Below are positions 9,349-20,327 of a stretch of DNA of 29,281 bases, one piece after another. The first letter of the stretch is position 1; each line of letters begins with the position of its first letter. Position numbers and translations under genes: made by a program. The stretch is taken from NCBI GenBank assembly GCA_049999725.1, contig JBNGIS010020665.1, forward strand, positions 44,210 to 73,490, read 5' to 3'. The notes under the pieces were generated by a model, which was not told the DNA's origin, ran no database searches, and saw only the letters and a program-made list of their open reading frames with translations. The DNA comes from Haplomitrium mnioides (taxonomy: Eukaryota; Marchantiophyta; Haplomitriopsida; Calobryales).

Positions 9349-9444
9349 GTAAGTTCTTTTTTGATTTTTTGGGTTTTTAGTTTACCTTGTTTAGCTTTCC
9401 TACACTATGTTTCAAGTATCTGATTTGTTTTTTTTTCTTACTAG
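9349..9444 (+). other. Intron 3 (about 96 bp)
   Basis: The donor GTAAGT and the acceptor TTTTTTTTCTTACTAG fit a short plant intron. Unlike introns 1 and 2 it holds no palindromic array. The flanking codon now reads as a stop across the junction, so either the exact acceptor or a decayed base there is uncertain. Confidence 0.45.
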
Positions 9445-10112
9445 AGGGACAAAAGCAATATTCATCATTACGGTAGTCCAAGAATTGTTCATGCCCATGA
9501 GTATTGGATTGTAGGCTACTAGACAAAGGAGGGCAAGAGGAGCATGAGGCTCTTCAACTTGCAACTTGCAGATGCAAGTGGTCATCCTTGGCAAATTATG
9601 CGGAGTGTGTTTAGCTGCCCTAGGAATGCTTACCAAAAGAAACATTACTTTTAAACGACATCATGTTCCTCTGAATGTTTACCAAAAGCCCCACACTCTT
9701 TATAATTTTTTCATTAACCATTTATCAACAGAGCAAGATTGAATATTAGATCTTTGCTTTGGGTTTGGCACAAGCTTGTCTGTGCTTTGAAGCTCATGTG
9801 AAATTTCATCGTTGTGGAATACAATAGACATCAGTCTATCTACATTTCTCAAAGATTTTGACAATGGCTTCTTTGCTATGTGATGTGACCGAATCACAAA
9901 TAGTGTATGCATATCACAAGGAACATGTTCCTCTTGGTATTGCAAGTGCTATTAGTGATTTTGTTGCTATTTTGGGGACTAGAAAGTCTTGGCAGGACTC
10001 TCTAGCATCTACAGATGTTGAATCTTGTCAACTAGTGGATTTAGGTGAGACAATTTCTCCTGAAGAGGATAGAGCTGTAGCATCAAAGCGATGTAGTTTT
10101 TGTACACAATAA
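9445..10112 (+). pseudogene. Exon 4: methyltransferase motifs X and I, C-terminus
   Basis: After E-Y-W-I-V-G-Y (about 9493-9516) and a stop, the frame breaks. Frame 2 then reads N-V-Y-Q-K-P-H-T-L-Y-N-F-F-I from 9674, and after a TGA at 9740-9742, I-L-D-L-C-F-G-F-G-T-S-L-S at 9743-9781. Q-K-P, then a helix, then D-x-x-x-G-x-G-T is the usual end of beta-class DNA methyltransferases: motif X followed by the SAM-binding motif I. S-T-F-L-K-D-F comes after another TGA (9788-9790). Near 9870 coding passes to frame 3, which runs to the stop at 10110-10112 with an acidic, unrecognised tail. Together with exon 3 the order is IV then X then I, the beta-class order. Confidence 0.6.
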
Positions 10113-10619
10113 AGTATGTTCTTCACAAAGTTTTCTTTCCTGAAGTTTCAAACTTGTTGCATTCCACATCAAATTTTAGTCTTTTCATCACGATTCAATT
10201 TCCTACGCAAAATGATTTTTGAGCAAAACATATTGGTTTTCAAAAAAATTAGCACTGAAGTCTATATTGATATGGAAGTTCACTTTCTTTTTTTCATTTT
10301 TTGTTACTTCTTAGACGGGCTCCTGCATTCCTTATTGCCAATTATTCAGTAGTGCATACTCGCTTCAGTTCTCCATGCACACATGAGGTTCATTTGTTCA
10401 AGCTCGAGTTAGTTGTAGTTGTACCAGTGCACATGGATCTTTCCGTACCTACACTTGGGTCTTAGTTATCCATGCGCACATAGGCTTCAACAGTTTTTTC
10501 ACAATTTTGCTTCAACAATCCTCTTGTGCCAACACTTTAGAGTTCTAGTTCAAATTGTTTTTGATAAATTTTGAATGATTTCACAAATTTTCAAATTATT
10601 GATATCACTGTTCATTTTG
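10113..10619. other. 3' flank of the methyltransferase gene with relic palindromic repeats
   Basis: No gene is seen. AGTCTTTTCATCACGATTCA at 10178-10197 is the exact reverse complement of 29047-29066. Between about 10370 and 10490 are decayed palindrome units (CCATGCACACAT near 10374, GTGCACATGGA, and CCATGCGCACATAGG near 10470), placing a minisatellite relic between the gene and the terminal repeat, as in the copy at 28276-29093. Confidence 0.55.
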
Positions 10620-10866
10620 AAAATATTAATAACAAATATCGTGTTTATTTGTTATATATTTTGTTTGGTGATGCTTATGCTTTTGAAAGATAAAATTATA
10701 AAAGCAATTTTGTTAAAGTGCTCATAAGAAGATTTTTTTTTAATACATTATGCACTCAAAGTGAGCCATTTTGATATATAAAGTTACATTTTTTTTGCAA
10801 ACAAATATTGCTATTGCCAAATAAAACAAGAACCTAGTAGCGGTTCCTAGTTCAAAGTAGCGGTTG
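10620..10866 (-). repeat. Terminal repeat, right end of the methyltransferase-bearing element
   Basis: Read on the minus strand it begins CAACCGCTACTTTGAACTAG, contains a second GAACCGCTACTAGGTTC, then TTGTTTTATTTGG and an AT-rich tail with AATCTTCTTATGAGC, AAAATTGCTTTTATAA and AGCATCACCAAACA. Each of these pieces recurs in order at 20328-20615. It is thus one arm of an inverted repeat pair about 9.5 kb apart. Confidence 0.75.
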
Positions 10867-12710
10867 TTTTTTGTTTTATTGCTCGTCGATGTGCTAATGC
10901 ATTTCTCTTTGAGCATAATTGTCTAATAGTAGTCTGGTGTCAACTACAAATCTTTTTTCAGCTATTCAACTCTTTGATTCATTTTTGTTTTGTTTCATTC
11001 GAAAATATTTGTTTCTCTTCAATGTGATGTTCTTTGCCAAGTTGCTATTCTTCATAGTTTTTTTTGCTCAATGATTATGCATCAAATTCTTTTGCAAATT
11101 TTTTTGCAAGGCGGCTCTCTTCCATTGATTGAATTCCTCCAAGCAATGTGCTTCATTGACGACCTTCATTCTTTTGTATATTCAACTTTTGAGATCGATG
11201 AATTGGAAATCTTCTACTTCAATCAATATGTTCTCTTTGATTCATCTAGCAATGCTTTGCTTCTTTGACGTTATATCTATTTCTTTCTTTTCAAGTTTTC
11301 AAGAGGTTCTTCTAAGAATCTGTAATTGAAGGTAAGAAACACATTCATTCTTTGCCTGCCTTCTTGGATAGGAAGACATCGAGAACTTTGTGTAAGGAGG
11401 AGAAAAATTGCCTCATTAGAAAATGACCTCCTCATTCTTGATTTTCTTTTGATTTTCTTTTATCTATGTGCAAGTTATCATGTTGCTGTAAAAACAACAT
11501 CTGCGTGGAGGTTGTTATGTCCCCATATTTTCCAATGAATAGCACATTTCATCCAATGTGGGCCACATTTACCTACAATCATGGATGAGTAGGAGTTCCT
11601 AAGCCAACCATAATTCTTTCTCTGCAAACTATTCTACAAGTCCCAACTTAGTCATTCATGAACAACAACCTCACAACCAAAATTTGAGAAATAATTTGTA
11701 CCAATCGTGAGAAGCACAAATGTTGTTTGAGAGAATCTTGCAAGAGTATTTGAAATGTTATCTATTGTATATGAAGGAGACCTCAAGCTTGAGTTCCAAC
11801 CATAACCACTTGAGGATAAGTTTCTAAGATTTTCCATTTCATCGTAATTTTGTTGCCATAAAGATGCATCACATTCTTGTGTCGTGTCCTACATAGCGAA
11901 CTTAAACATAGAATTTTCATTGACAAGTAAGTTGACTTGTACTTTTGTTGAAGATTATTAACCTCTGACTGCATACAAAAAATTTCTGTATCTTTCAATT
12001 TCAAGCTCACTTTCACATGTGCTTCACACGCGCGCCAATTCCATTAGCAACTTTGAGGATAATGAGTCCAAAAATTTGTTTCCATTGTTGGGAAAAGAAA
12101 AAAAAAAACAAAGTGCAAAGTGCTGATTGACCAACATGCAAACTTATTCAGAAATTCTCTTCTTTCCAGCAAATTTTGCTCCTCATAATATTACGAACCA
12201 TAATAGTGGGGGAAACTTAAAAAAATTATAACAAAAATAGTAATAAAATTATATAAAAATTATAATTTTGAGCAATGATAGCCATATAGAAGCATATGAG
12301 AAGCATGGATCTATCAAAAAGAAGAAATTTTATATGAAAATTTAAATTTAAGAAAATGATTGAACGGGATGAAAATTTGTTTTTGGTGAAATTTCAAGAT
12401 ATAGAAAAAAATTTCAAAATAAATATATATTTAGAAGTTGTTAAGAAATTCAAAAAAAAATTGACCTGATAGAACAATTTGTATTGGTAATGTGTTGGAT
12501 GGCAACAAGCATTCAATCAATCATATTCAAGGTATATGCTCATAAACTCTTCTCTCCATTCTCATATATGATGATGATAATAATCGTAACTGTCCAACAA
12601 TATGAGGGATAGTTATCCCTATTAGTATTGTAGTCTATGTTTAGCTCTAGTTGTAGACTAGTGCTAGTACCAAGAGAGAGGTTTACTTGTACCAATCATA
12701 GTTCAACATA
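10867..12710. other. AT-rich spacer, no convincing gene
   Basis: This is the DNA between the element end and the satellite. It is rich in T on the plus strand up to 11500 and in A beyond 12200. Plus-strand open frames (10990-11268 and others) are T-rich and look random. On the minus strand, 12016-11652, short stretches have protein-like composition but no recognised family. No repeat of the 24-bp, 37-bp or 47-bp kind is evident. Confidence 0.5.
11652..12016 (-). pseudogene. Possible decayed coding fragment, unrecognised
   Basis: Two overlapping minus-strand frames read as possible protein: a coiled-coil-like K-L-K-D-T-E-I-F-C-M-Q-S-E-V-N-N-L-Q-Q near 11940-12000 and, in another frame, M-E-N-L-R-N-L-S-S-S-G-Y-G-W-N-S-S-L from 11837. 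They would need a frameshift in between. I do not recognise the family. It could be an exon relic or chance. Confidence 0.2.
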
Positions 12711-13440
12711 AATGAATTACTAGCCATTCCAAACAACTCTTCTTAAGAGTTATCCTTGATTAATTCATTGCTCTTCCTAAATCGTCTCTCAACATTCATC
12801 CTAGATGAGTTTCTTGCTCTTCCAAGCATCATCTCCTATTGATCATCTTAGATATATTGTATGCCTTTCCAAAAACCATCTCTTATTGGTCATCTAAGAT
12901 GAATTCATTGCTCTTTCAAACACCAACTCCCAAGAGTCATCGAGGATGAATTAATTTCTCTTCCAAACTTCAACTCTTAACAGACAACAAAGATGAATTT
13001 CTTGCTCTTTAAAATATCATCTCTTAAAAATCATTGTGGATGAATTCCTTGCTCTTCCAAGCACCAACTATTAAAAGTTATCCTAGAAGAATTCCTTGCT
13101 CATCCAAACAGACAATCTCCTAATGATCATGAGAGATGAATTACTTTGTTCCAAACATCATCTTATAGTGGTCATCTTAGATGTATTCATTCCTTTTTGA
13201 GCCACCAATCTTAGTAGTTATTCTAGATGAATTCCTTGCTATTCCAAACACCAACTCTCAACAGTTATCCTAGATGAATTCTTTGCTCTTGCAAACACCA
13301 AGTCAACTCTTAAGAGTCATACTAGATGAATTCCTTGTCCTTCCAAACATTAAATCTAAACACTCATCATACATGAATTACTTGCTTTTCAAAACACAAC
13401 CTCTTAACAATCATTCTAGATGAAATCCTTGCTCTTTTAA
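12711..13440. repeat. Satellite higher-order block, copy 1
   Basis: Marker units occur in fixed order: ACTAGCCATTCCAAACAACT at 12719, ATGCCTTTCCAAAAACC at 12861, CTCTTCCAAACTTCAACTC at 12958, ATTCATTCC before a TTTGAGCCACC at 13195, and CATCATACATGAATTACTTG at 13366. The same markers recur at 16315 (first ones) and 19504 (all). This copy lacks one unit present in the other two. Confidence 0.75.
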
Positions 13441-16314
13441 ACACCATCTCTCAACATTCATCCTAGATGAATTCCTTGCTCTTCCAAACACCAACTCTCA
13501 ATAGTTATTCTAGAAGAATTTATTTTTCTTTCAAGCACCAACTATAAATGGTTGTATTTGATGAATTTATTGCTCTTCCAAACTCTTAATAGTGATTGTA
13601 CATGAATCGATTGCCCTTTCAAACACCAAGTCAACTCTCAATAGTCATATAAGATGAATACATTTCTCTTCCTTTCTCCTCCAAACACCAACTCTTAACA
13701 GCCATCTTAGATAAAGTCTTTGCTCTTTCAAACACAATCTCTCAACAACCATCCAAGATGAGTTTCGTGCTCTTCAAACACCAACTCTTAATGATTATCA
13801 TAGATGAATTCCTTGCTGCTTCATACATCAACTCTTAATACTTATTTTAGATTAATTACTTTCTTTTCTAAACACGATCTCTTGACTATCATCCTAGATC
13901 AGTGCCTTTCCATCCCAAAGAATATTTTTCAATAGTGATCATAGAAAAATTCATTGCTTTTTTAGACACCATCTCTTAACAATTGTCCTAGATAAACTCC
14001 TCACTCCTCAAAAGACGATCTTCTAACAATCATCCTAGAAAAAGTTCTTGTTCTTGTAGGCACAAAATCTCAACAATTATCCTAGATGAGATCATTGCTT
14101 TTCCAAAAAACAATCCTTACAAATCATCCTAGAATAATTCCATCTCTCAACAATTTCTTTGGATTACCTTCTTTCTCTTCCAAACAACATCTTCTAACAA
14201 CCATCATAGATGAATTACTTGGCTTTGTAAACCTCATCTTTTAACAATCATCCTAGATAAATTCTCACCTTTGCAAACACTAAATCTCAATGATCATCTC
14301 AGATGAATTTATTCCTCTTCCAAACACTTACTCTTAATATTCATCCTAGATGAATCATTGTTCTTCAAAAAAACACATGTAAACAATAATACTACATGAA
14401 ATCCTTGCTCTTTCAAACACCATGTTTTAAAAATCATCATAGATGAATTCCTTGCTCTTCCAAACAACATCTCTTAACAATCATCCTAGATGAATTACTT
14501 GCTCTTCCAAACACCATCTCTTTACAATCATCTTAAATAAATTGCTTGCTCTTTCAAACACTATCACCAAACAATCATCTTAGATGAATCCATTGCTCTT
14601 CCAAACATGATCTTTTATCATTCTAGATGAATTCAATGCTCTTCCAAACACTACCTCCTAAAATTCATCCTAGATGAATTCCTTGCTCTTTCAAACACTA
14701 TTTCTCAATGATTATCATAAAAAAACTCATTGCTATTCCAAACACTATATGTGAACAACTATTCTAGATAAATTCATTGCTTCTTCAAACACCATCTGCT
14801 AAGAATCATCCTAAAGGAATTCTTGGCTCTTTAAAATGCCATCTCTTAATGATTATGCTACATGAAAATCTTGCTCTTCAAACATTTTCTCTTTAACAAA
14901 AATTCGAGATGAATTCATTTCTCTTCCAAATATTGTCACTTAACAATCACACTAGATGAATTCCTTGCTCTTTAAAACACTATCTCTTACCAATCATCAT
15001 AGATGAATTCCTTTCCCTTCAAAACATCATCTATTAATAATCATCCTAGATGAATTTGTTGCTTTTCCAAACACCATCTCTTAATGGTCATCCTAGATGA
15101 ATTCATTGCTCTTCCAAACACCATCTCTCAATGATCATTCTAGATGATATCCTTGCCCTAAAAAATACCATCACTCTACAATCATACTAGATGAATTCAT
15201 TGCTCTTCCAAGCACCATCTATTAACCATCATCCTAGATGTATTAACTGTTCTTCAAAACACCAGATCATAACAATAATCTTAGATGAATTCCTTACTCT
15301 TGCAAACATCATCTCTCAACAATCATTATAGATGAATTTTTTGCTTTTCCAATCACCATCTCTAAACAATTATCCTATATGAATTCATTGCTCTTCCAAA
15401 CACCATCTCTCAACTATCATCTTATATGAATTGCTTGCTTTTCTAAATACCATCTCTTAACAATTATCCTAGATGAATTCACTACTCTTCCAAACATTAT
15501 CTTCGAACAATCATTCTATATGAATTCCTTTCCATTGTAAACACCATCTCTTAATAGTCATCTTAGATAAACCCATTGCTCTTCACAACACCATGTCTTA
15601 ACAATTATCCTAAATGAATTCCTTTCTTTTTCAAACACCATCTATTAGTAGTCATATGAGATGAGATCCTTACCATTTCAATTACTATATATTAATGGTT
15701 GTCCAAGATGTATTCATTTCTCTTCCAAATGACAACTCGTAGTATTTATCGTAGATGAATTCCTTGATCTTCTAAACAACATCTCTTAAGAATCATCTTA
15801 GATGAATTTATTTCTCTTGAAAACACCATTTGTAAACTATCATTCTAAATGATTTTCTTGCCTTCCAAACACCATCTCTTGGCAATCATTCTCAATGAGT
15901 TCCTTTCTCTTTATAAAGACACCATGTCATAACAGTTATCATAGATGAATTCTTTGCCCTTCCAAGCACCAAGTCTAAATGGTAACCCTCTATGAGCTCA
16001 TTTCTCTTCCAAATATGTCTTAATAATCTTCCTAGATGAATTTGTTGCTCTTCCAAACACCATCTCTTAACAATAATCCTAGATGAATTTTTTGCTCTTC
16101 AAACACCATCTCCTAGCAATCGTTTTACATGAATTCCTAGCCCTTCCAAACACTAAATCTAAATAGTTATCCAAGATGAATTTATTGCTCTTCCAAACAC
16201 TAATTTTTAATAGCCATCGTAGATGAGCTTCTTGCTCTTCCAAAGACCATCTATTTGCGATAAATCCAGATGAATTACTTGGCCTTTTAAACACCACCTT
16301 TGAACAATTTTTTT

Positions 16315-16740
16315 AATGAATTACAAGCCATTCCAAACAACTCCTTTGAACAATCATCTTAGATGAATTCATTGCTCTACCTAAAATCATCTCTCAACAA
16401 TCATCTTAGATGAGTTTCTTTCTCCTTCAAACACCTTCTATTAACGATCATCTAAGATATATTCCATGTCTTTCAAGAAACCATTTCTTACTAGTCATCA
16501 AAGATGAACTCATTGCTCTTCTAAACACCAACTTTTAAAAGTCAGTGGGGATGAATTACTTGCTCTTCCAAACTTCAACTCTTAACAAGCAACCCATAGA
16601 AATTTCTTGCTTTTCAAAACATCATCTCTTCACGTTCATCCTATGAATTTCTTGCTCTTTGAAATAACATCTTTTAACGATCATAATGAATTCCCTGCTC
16701 ATCCAAACACCAACTATTGGCAATCATCCTAGATGAATTT
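16315..16740. repeat. Satellite higher-order block, copy 2
   Basis: The same marker units as copy 1 start at 16315. The second and third markers lie 151 and 248 bases in, against 150 and 247 in copy 1. It shares with copy 3 an extra unit after the CAAGCAA marker. Similarity is clear for about 430 bp, up to the ACCAACTATT unit, and then becomes hard to follow by eye. Confidence 0.7.
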
Positions 16741-17644
16741 CTTGCTCTTCCAAACACAATCTCTAAACAACCATCCTACATGAATTCTTTTCCCTTTCAA
16801 ACACTAAATCTAAAAGGTCATCTTGTTTGAAGTCATTGCTCTTCCAAACACAACATCTTAATAGTCATTCTAGATGAATTTTTTGCTCTTCCAAATACAA
16901 TCTCTTGGAAATCATGGGATGTGAACTTTTTTCTACCCCAAACACCATATCTTAACTTTCATGCTAGATGAATTCATTGCCTTTCAAATCACCAAATCTA
17001 ATTGACCATTTGAGATAAACTCATTTCTTTTCTAAACACCAAGTTTTAATAGTCATTATAGATGAGCTTCTTTCTCTTTCAATCACAATCTCTCAACAAT
17101 CATCCTATATAATTTTCTTGCTCTTCCAAACACCATCTCTTAACAATTATTCTAAATGATTTACTTGCCATTCTAAACACCAAATTTTAAATGAATTCCT
17201 TGTCATTCTAAAAACTATTTCTTAATGGTCATCCTAGATGAATTAACTGATCTTCATAAAGTCATCTTCTAACTACCATCCTAGATGAATTTATTGCTTT
17301 TTGAGACACCATCTTTCAATAATCATCCTAGATGAATTCCTTTGTCTTCTGATAACCATATCTTAACAATCAACCTAGATGAACCTCTTGGTCTTGAAAA
17401 CACCACTATTTAGTGATCATCATACATGAAATCCTTGCCCTTTCAAACATAAAATCAAAACGATCAACTGAGATGAATTCATTGCTCTTACAAACACCAA
17501 GTTTTAATAGTCGTCCTATATGAATTTCTTGCTCTTCCAAACACCATCTCTTAAAGATAATCATAGATGAACTCTTTGCTATTCTAAACAACATCTTTCA
17601 ACAATCATTCTGGATGATTTCCTTGCCATTCCAAACACCCTCTC

Positions 17645-18441
17645 TTAATAGTCATCTTAGATAAATTCATTGCTCTTCTAAACACCATCTCTTGACAATC
17701 ATCCTAAATGAATTTCATTCTCTTCTAAACACGATATCTTAATATTCATCTAAGATGAATTCCTTGCCATTTCAGCCACCATATCTTAACAATCATCCAA
17801 GATGAACTCATTTCTCTTCTAAACAAAAATTGTTAATATTTATCCTAAATGAACTCCTTGCTCTTCCAAATACCACCATTAAGAATCATCTTAGATGAAC
17901 TTCTTTCTCATGAAAACACCATCTCTAAACAATCATCATAGATGAATATATTGCCCTCCCAAAACCCATCTCTTAACAATCATCCTAGAAAGATTCCTTG
18001 CTCTTCCAAACACCATCTTTTAATAATTATACTAGATGAATTCCTTGCTCTTTCAACACTATCTCTCAACAATCAACTCACATGAGCTTTTTTCTATTCC
18101 AAACACCATGTCTAAACAATCATCATAGATGAGTTCCTTGCTTATCCAAGAAAAATCTCTTGACTATCATTCTAAATGAATTCCTTGTTCCTCAAAATAC
18201 CATGTCTTAACAATCATCCTAAGTGAATTGATCATTCTTCCAAACACCAAATGTAATGGTCACTTTGTATTAATTCATTGCTCTTCCAAACACAACGCCT
18301 CAATGGTCATCCTAGATGAATTTGTTGCTCTTCTTGAAAACCATCTCTTAACTTTCATCATAGATGAACTCCTTGTTCTTCTTAACACCATCGTCTAACA
18401 ATTATTCTAAATGAATTCCTTTCCATTCCAAACACCATCTC
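17645..18441. repeat. Satellite second-level repeat of about 797 bp (17 units), first full copy
   Basis: TTAATAGTCATCTTAGATAA at 17645 is followed by a TTAATATTTATCCTAAATGAA unit near 17830, AAGAATCATCTTAGATGAA near 17880, and a unit with CCCAAAACCCATCTC near 17958. The same sequence of unit variants starts again at 18442, 797 bp on, and a shorter version is seen from 15551. The match continues into units containing CACCAAAT at 18245 and 19104. Confidence 0.65.
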
Positions 18442-19503
18442 TAAATAGTCATCTTAGATAAATTCATTGCTCTTCCAAACACCATCTCTTAACAATCATC
18501 CTTAATGAATTCCTTTCTCTTTCAAACACCATCTCTAAACAATTATCTTAGCAACCATCCGAGATGAATTCCTTGCTATTTCAACCACCATCTCTTAACA
18601 CTCATCCGAGATAAATTCATTACTATTCCAAATGACAACTCTAAGTATTTTATTCTAGATGAATTCCTTGCTCTTCCAAACACCATCTCTTAGGAATTAT
18701 CTTAAGATGAATTTCTTTCTCTTGCAAACACCATTTGTAAATGATCATTCTAAATGACTATATTGCTCTTCCAAAACCCATCCCTCAACAATCATCCTAG
18801 ATAAGTTCATTGCTCTTCCAAACACCATCTTTTAATAATTGTTCTTGATGAATTTCTTGCTCTTTCAAAGACTATCTCTTAACAATCAACTGAGATGAAT
18901 TTCTTACTCTTCCAAACACCATCTCTTTACATTCAAGGTATATAAATTCCTTGCTCTTCCTAAAACCATCTCTTAACGATCAACTTAGATGAGTTCTTTG
19001 CCTTACAAACATCATCTCTTGACAATCATTCTAAATAAAGTCCTTGCTCTTCCAAACACCATGTCAAAACAATCATCCAAGATGAATTAATTGCCCTTCT
19101 AGGCACCAAATCTAAATGGTCACCTTCTATAAAATTCACTGCTCTTTCAAACACAATGTCTTAATAGTCTTCCTAGACGAATTCATTGCTCTTCTAAACA
19201 CCATTTATTAGCATTCATCCTAGATAAACTTTTGGCTCTAACAAACACAATCTCTTAACAATCATCCTACATAAATTCCTTACCCTTCCTAATACTAAAT
19301 CTAAACAATTATTTGAGTGAAATTCATTGCTCTTCCAAACACCAACACTTAACAATCATCCTAGATGAACTTCTTGCTCTTCTAAACACCATCTCTGAAC
19401 AATCATACAAGACGAACTTGTTGTGCTTCCAAACACCATCTTTTAATGATCATTTGAGATGAATTACTTGGCTTTCTAAACACTATCTCTCAAAATCATT
19501 CTA

Positions 19504-20319
19504 AATGAATTACTAGCCATTCCAAACAACTCTTCTTAACAGTTATCCTTGATGAATTCATTGCTCTTTCTAAATTCATCTCCAAACAATCATCCTAGAT
19601 GAGTTTCTTGCTCTTCCAAACATTATCTCTTAATAATCATTCTAGTTTTACTCCATGCCTTTCCAAAAACCTTCTCTTACCAATAAATGAGATGAATTCA
19701 TTGCTCTTCTAAACACCAACTCTAAAGAGTTATCGCAGATGAATTAATTTCTCTTCCAAACTTCAATGTTTAACAAGCAATTGGCATGAACTCCTTACTT
19801 TTCCAAACACCATCACTTCACGATCATCCTAGATGAATTTCTTGCTCTTTAAAGTACCATCTTTTAACAATCATTGTGGTTGAATTTCTTCCTCTTCTTA
19901 AAATTAACTATTAAAAATTATCTTAGAGGAATTTCTTGCTCTTCCAAACACACTGTCATAATAATCATCGAAGATAAATTACTTTGCAATTCTTAACACC
20001 ATCTCTTAATAGTCATCTTAGATGAATTCATTCCTCTTTGAACCACAAACTCTTAATAGTCTTTCTAGATGAGGTCCTTGCTCTTCCAAACACCAACTCT
20101 CAACAATCAATCTAGATGATATTCTTGCTCTAGCAAACATCATCTATGATCGTTCATTATAGATGAATTTCTCACCCTTCCAAACACCAAATCCAACATT
20201 CATCATACATGGATTACTTGCTCTTTGAAACACAACCTCTAAATAATCATCCTACATGAATCCTTGCTCTCTTAAACACCATCTCTAAAAAATCAACCTA
20301 GATGAATTCATTTCTTTTC
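19504..20319. repeat. Satellite higher-order block, copy 3
   Basis: All markers of copy 1 return in order from 19504, with second and third markers 151 and 247 bases in. Later markers are displaced by about 40 bases, as expected from one additional unit. The block runs to the array's right edge. Confidence 0.75.
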
Positions 20320-20327
20320 CTAGCAAG

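Larger units (their letters stand above)
5827..10112 (+). pseudogene. Decayed four-exon gene: ParB-like domain plus beta-class DNA methyltransferase
   Basis: I read four exons: 5827-6186, 6783-8254, 8792-9348 and 9445-10112, about 1,000 codons in all. The introns begin GTAAGA, GTAAGT and GTAAGT and end in pyrimidine-rich AG. Introns 1 and 2 are phase 0 on both sides, which supports the model. Domain order is an N-terminal region of unknown function, a Lys-rich basic stretch and Ser/Glu-rich linker, a ParB/sulfiredoxin-like fold, another linker, then a methyltransferase with its D-P-P-Y-like motif before the F-x-G-x-G-like motif, the beta-class order. At least a dozen stops and about five frameshifts make this copy dead. 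Known of the families: bacterial phages and plasmids often pair ParB-like and methylase domains. Inferred: a mobile-element cargo gene acquired from a prokaryote-like source. Confidence 0.6.
5018..10866 (+). mobile_element. Right part of a mobile element carrying a ParB-like/methyltransferase gene
   Basis: The right boundary is set by a terminal repeat (10620-10866) that recurs inverted at 20328 and again at 28276 and 29094. One of those copies interrupts a copia frame, which shows that the repeat marks the end of a mobile DNA. Moving inward from the 10866 end there is an AT-rich block, decayed palindromic repeats (10370-10490), a 20-bp motif also found at 29047, and the 3' end of the methyltransferase gene. 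The copy starting at 28276 has the same order. The left end is not in the window. The superfamily is unknown. That it moves as DNA with terminal inverted repeats is inferred from the inverted ends; no target-site duplication was found. Confidence 0.55.
12711..20327. repeat. 47-bp satellite array, about 160 units, 7.6 kb
   Basis: Every 47 bp or so the segment GATGAATTCCTTGCTC recurs, followed by TTCCAAACACC, then ATCTCTTAACAATC and ATCCTA. Neighbouring units commonly differ at several positions and some are a few bases short or long, so the array is old or weakly homogenised. Many units contain GAATTC. A 47-bp period shifts frame each unit, so the few open frames inside (for example minus strand 16079-16297) are chance. 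The left edge at 12711 meets unique AT-rich DNA. The right edge meets an element terminus at 20328. Confidence 0.97.

Noticed and set aside
10990-11538. Plus-strand frames in the T-rich spacer
   Set aside because: Phe/Leu/Ser-rich translation expected from T-rich DNA; no motif and no splice-supported continuation.
16079-17594. Minus-strand open frames inside the 47-bp satellite
   Set aside because: They are translations of satellite units with a shifting frame, with no start context or domain.
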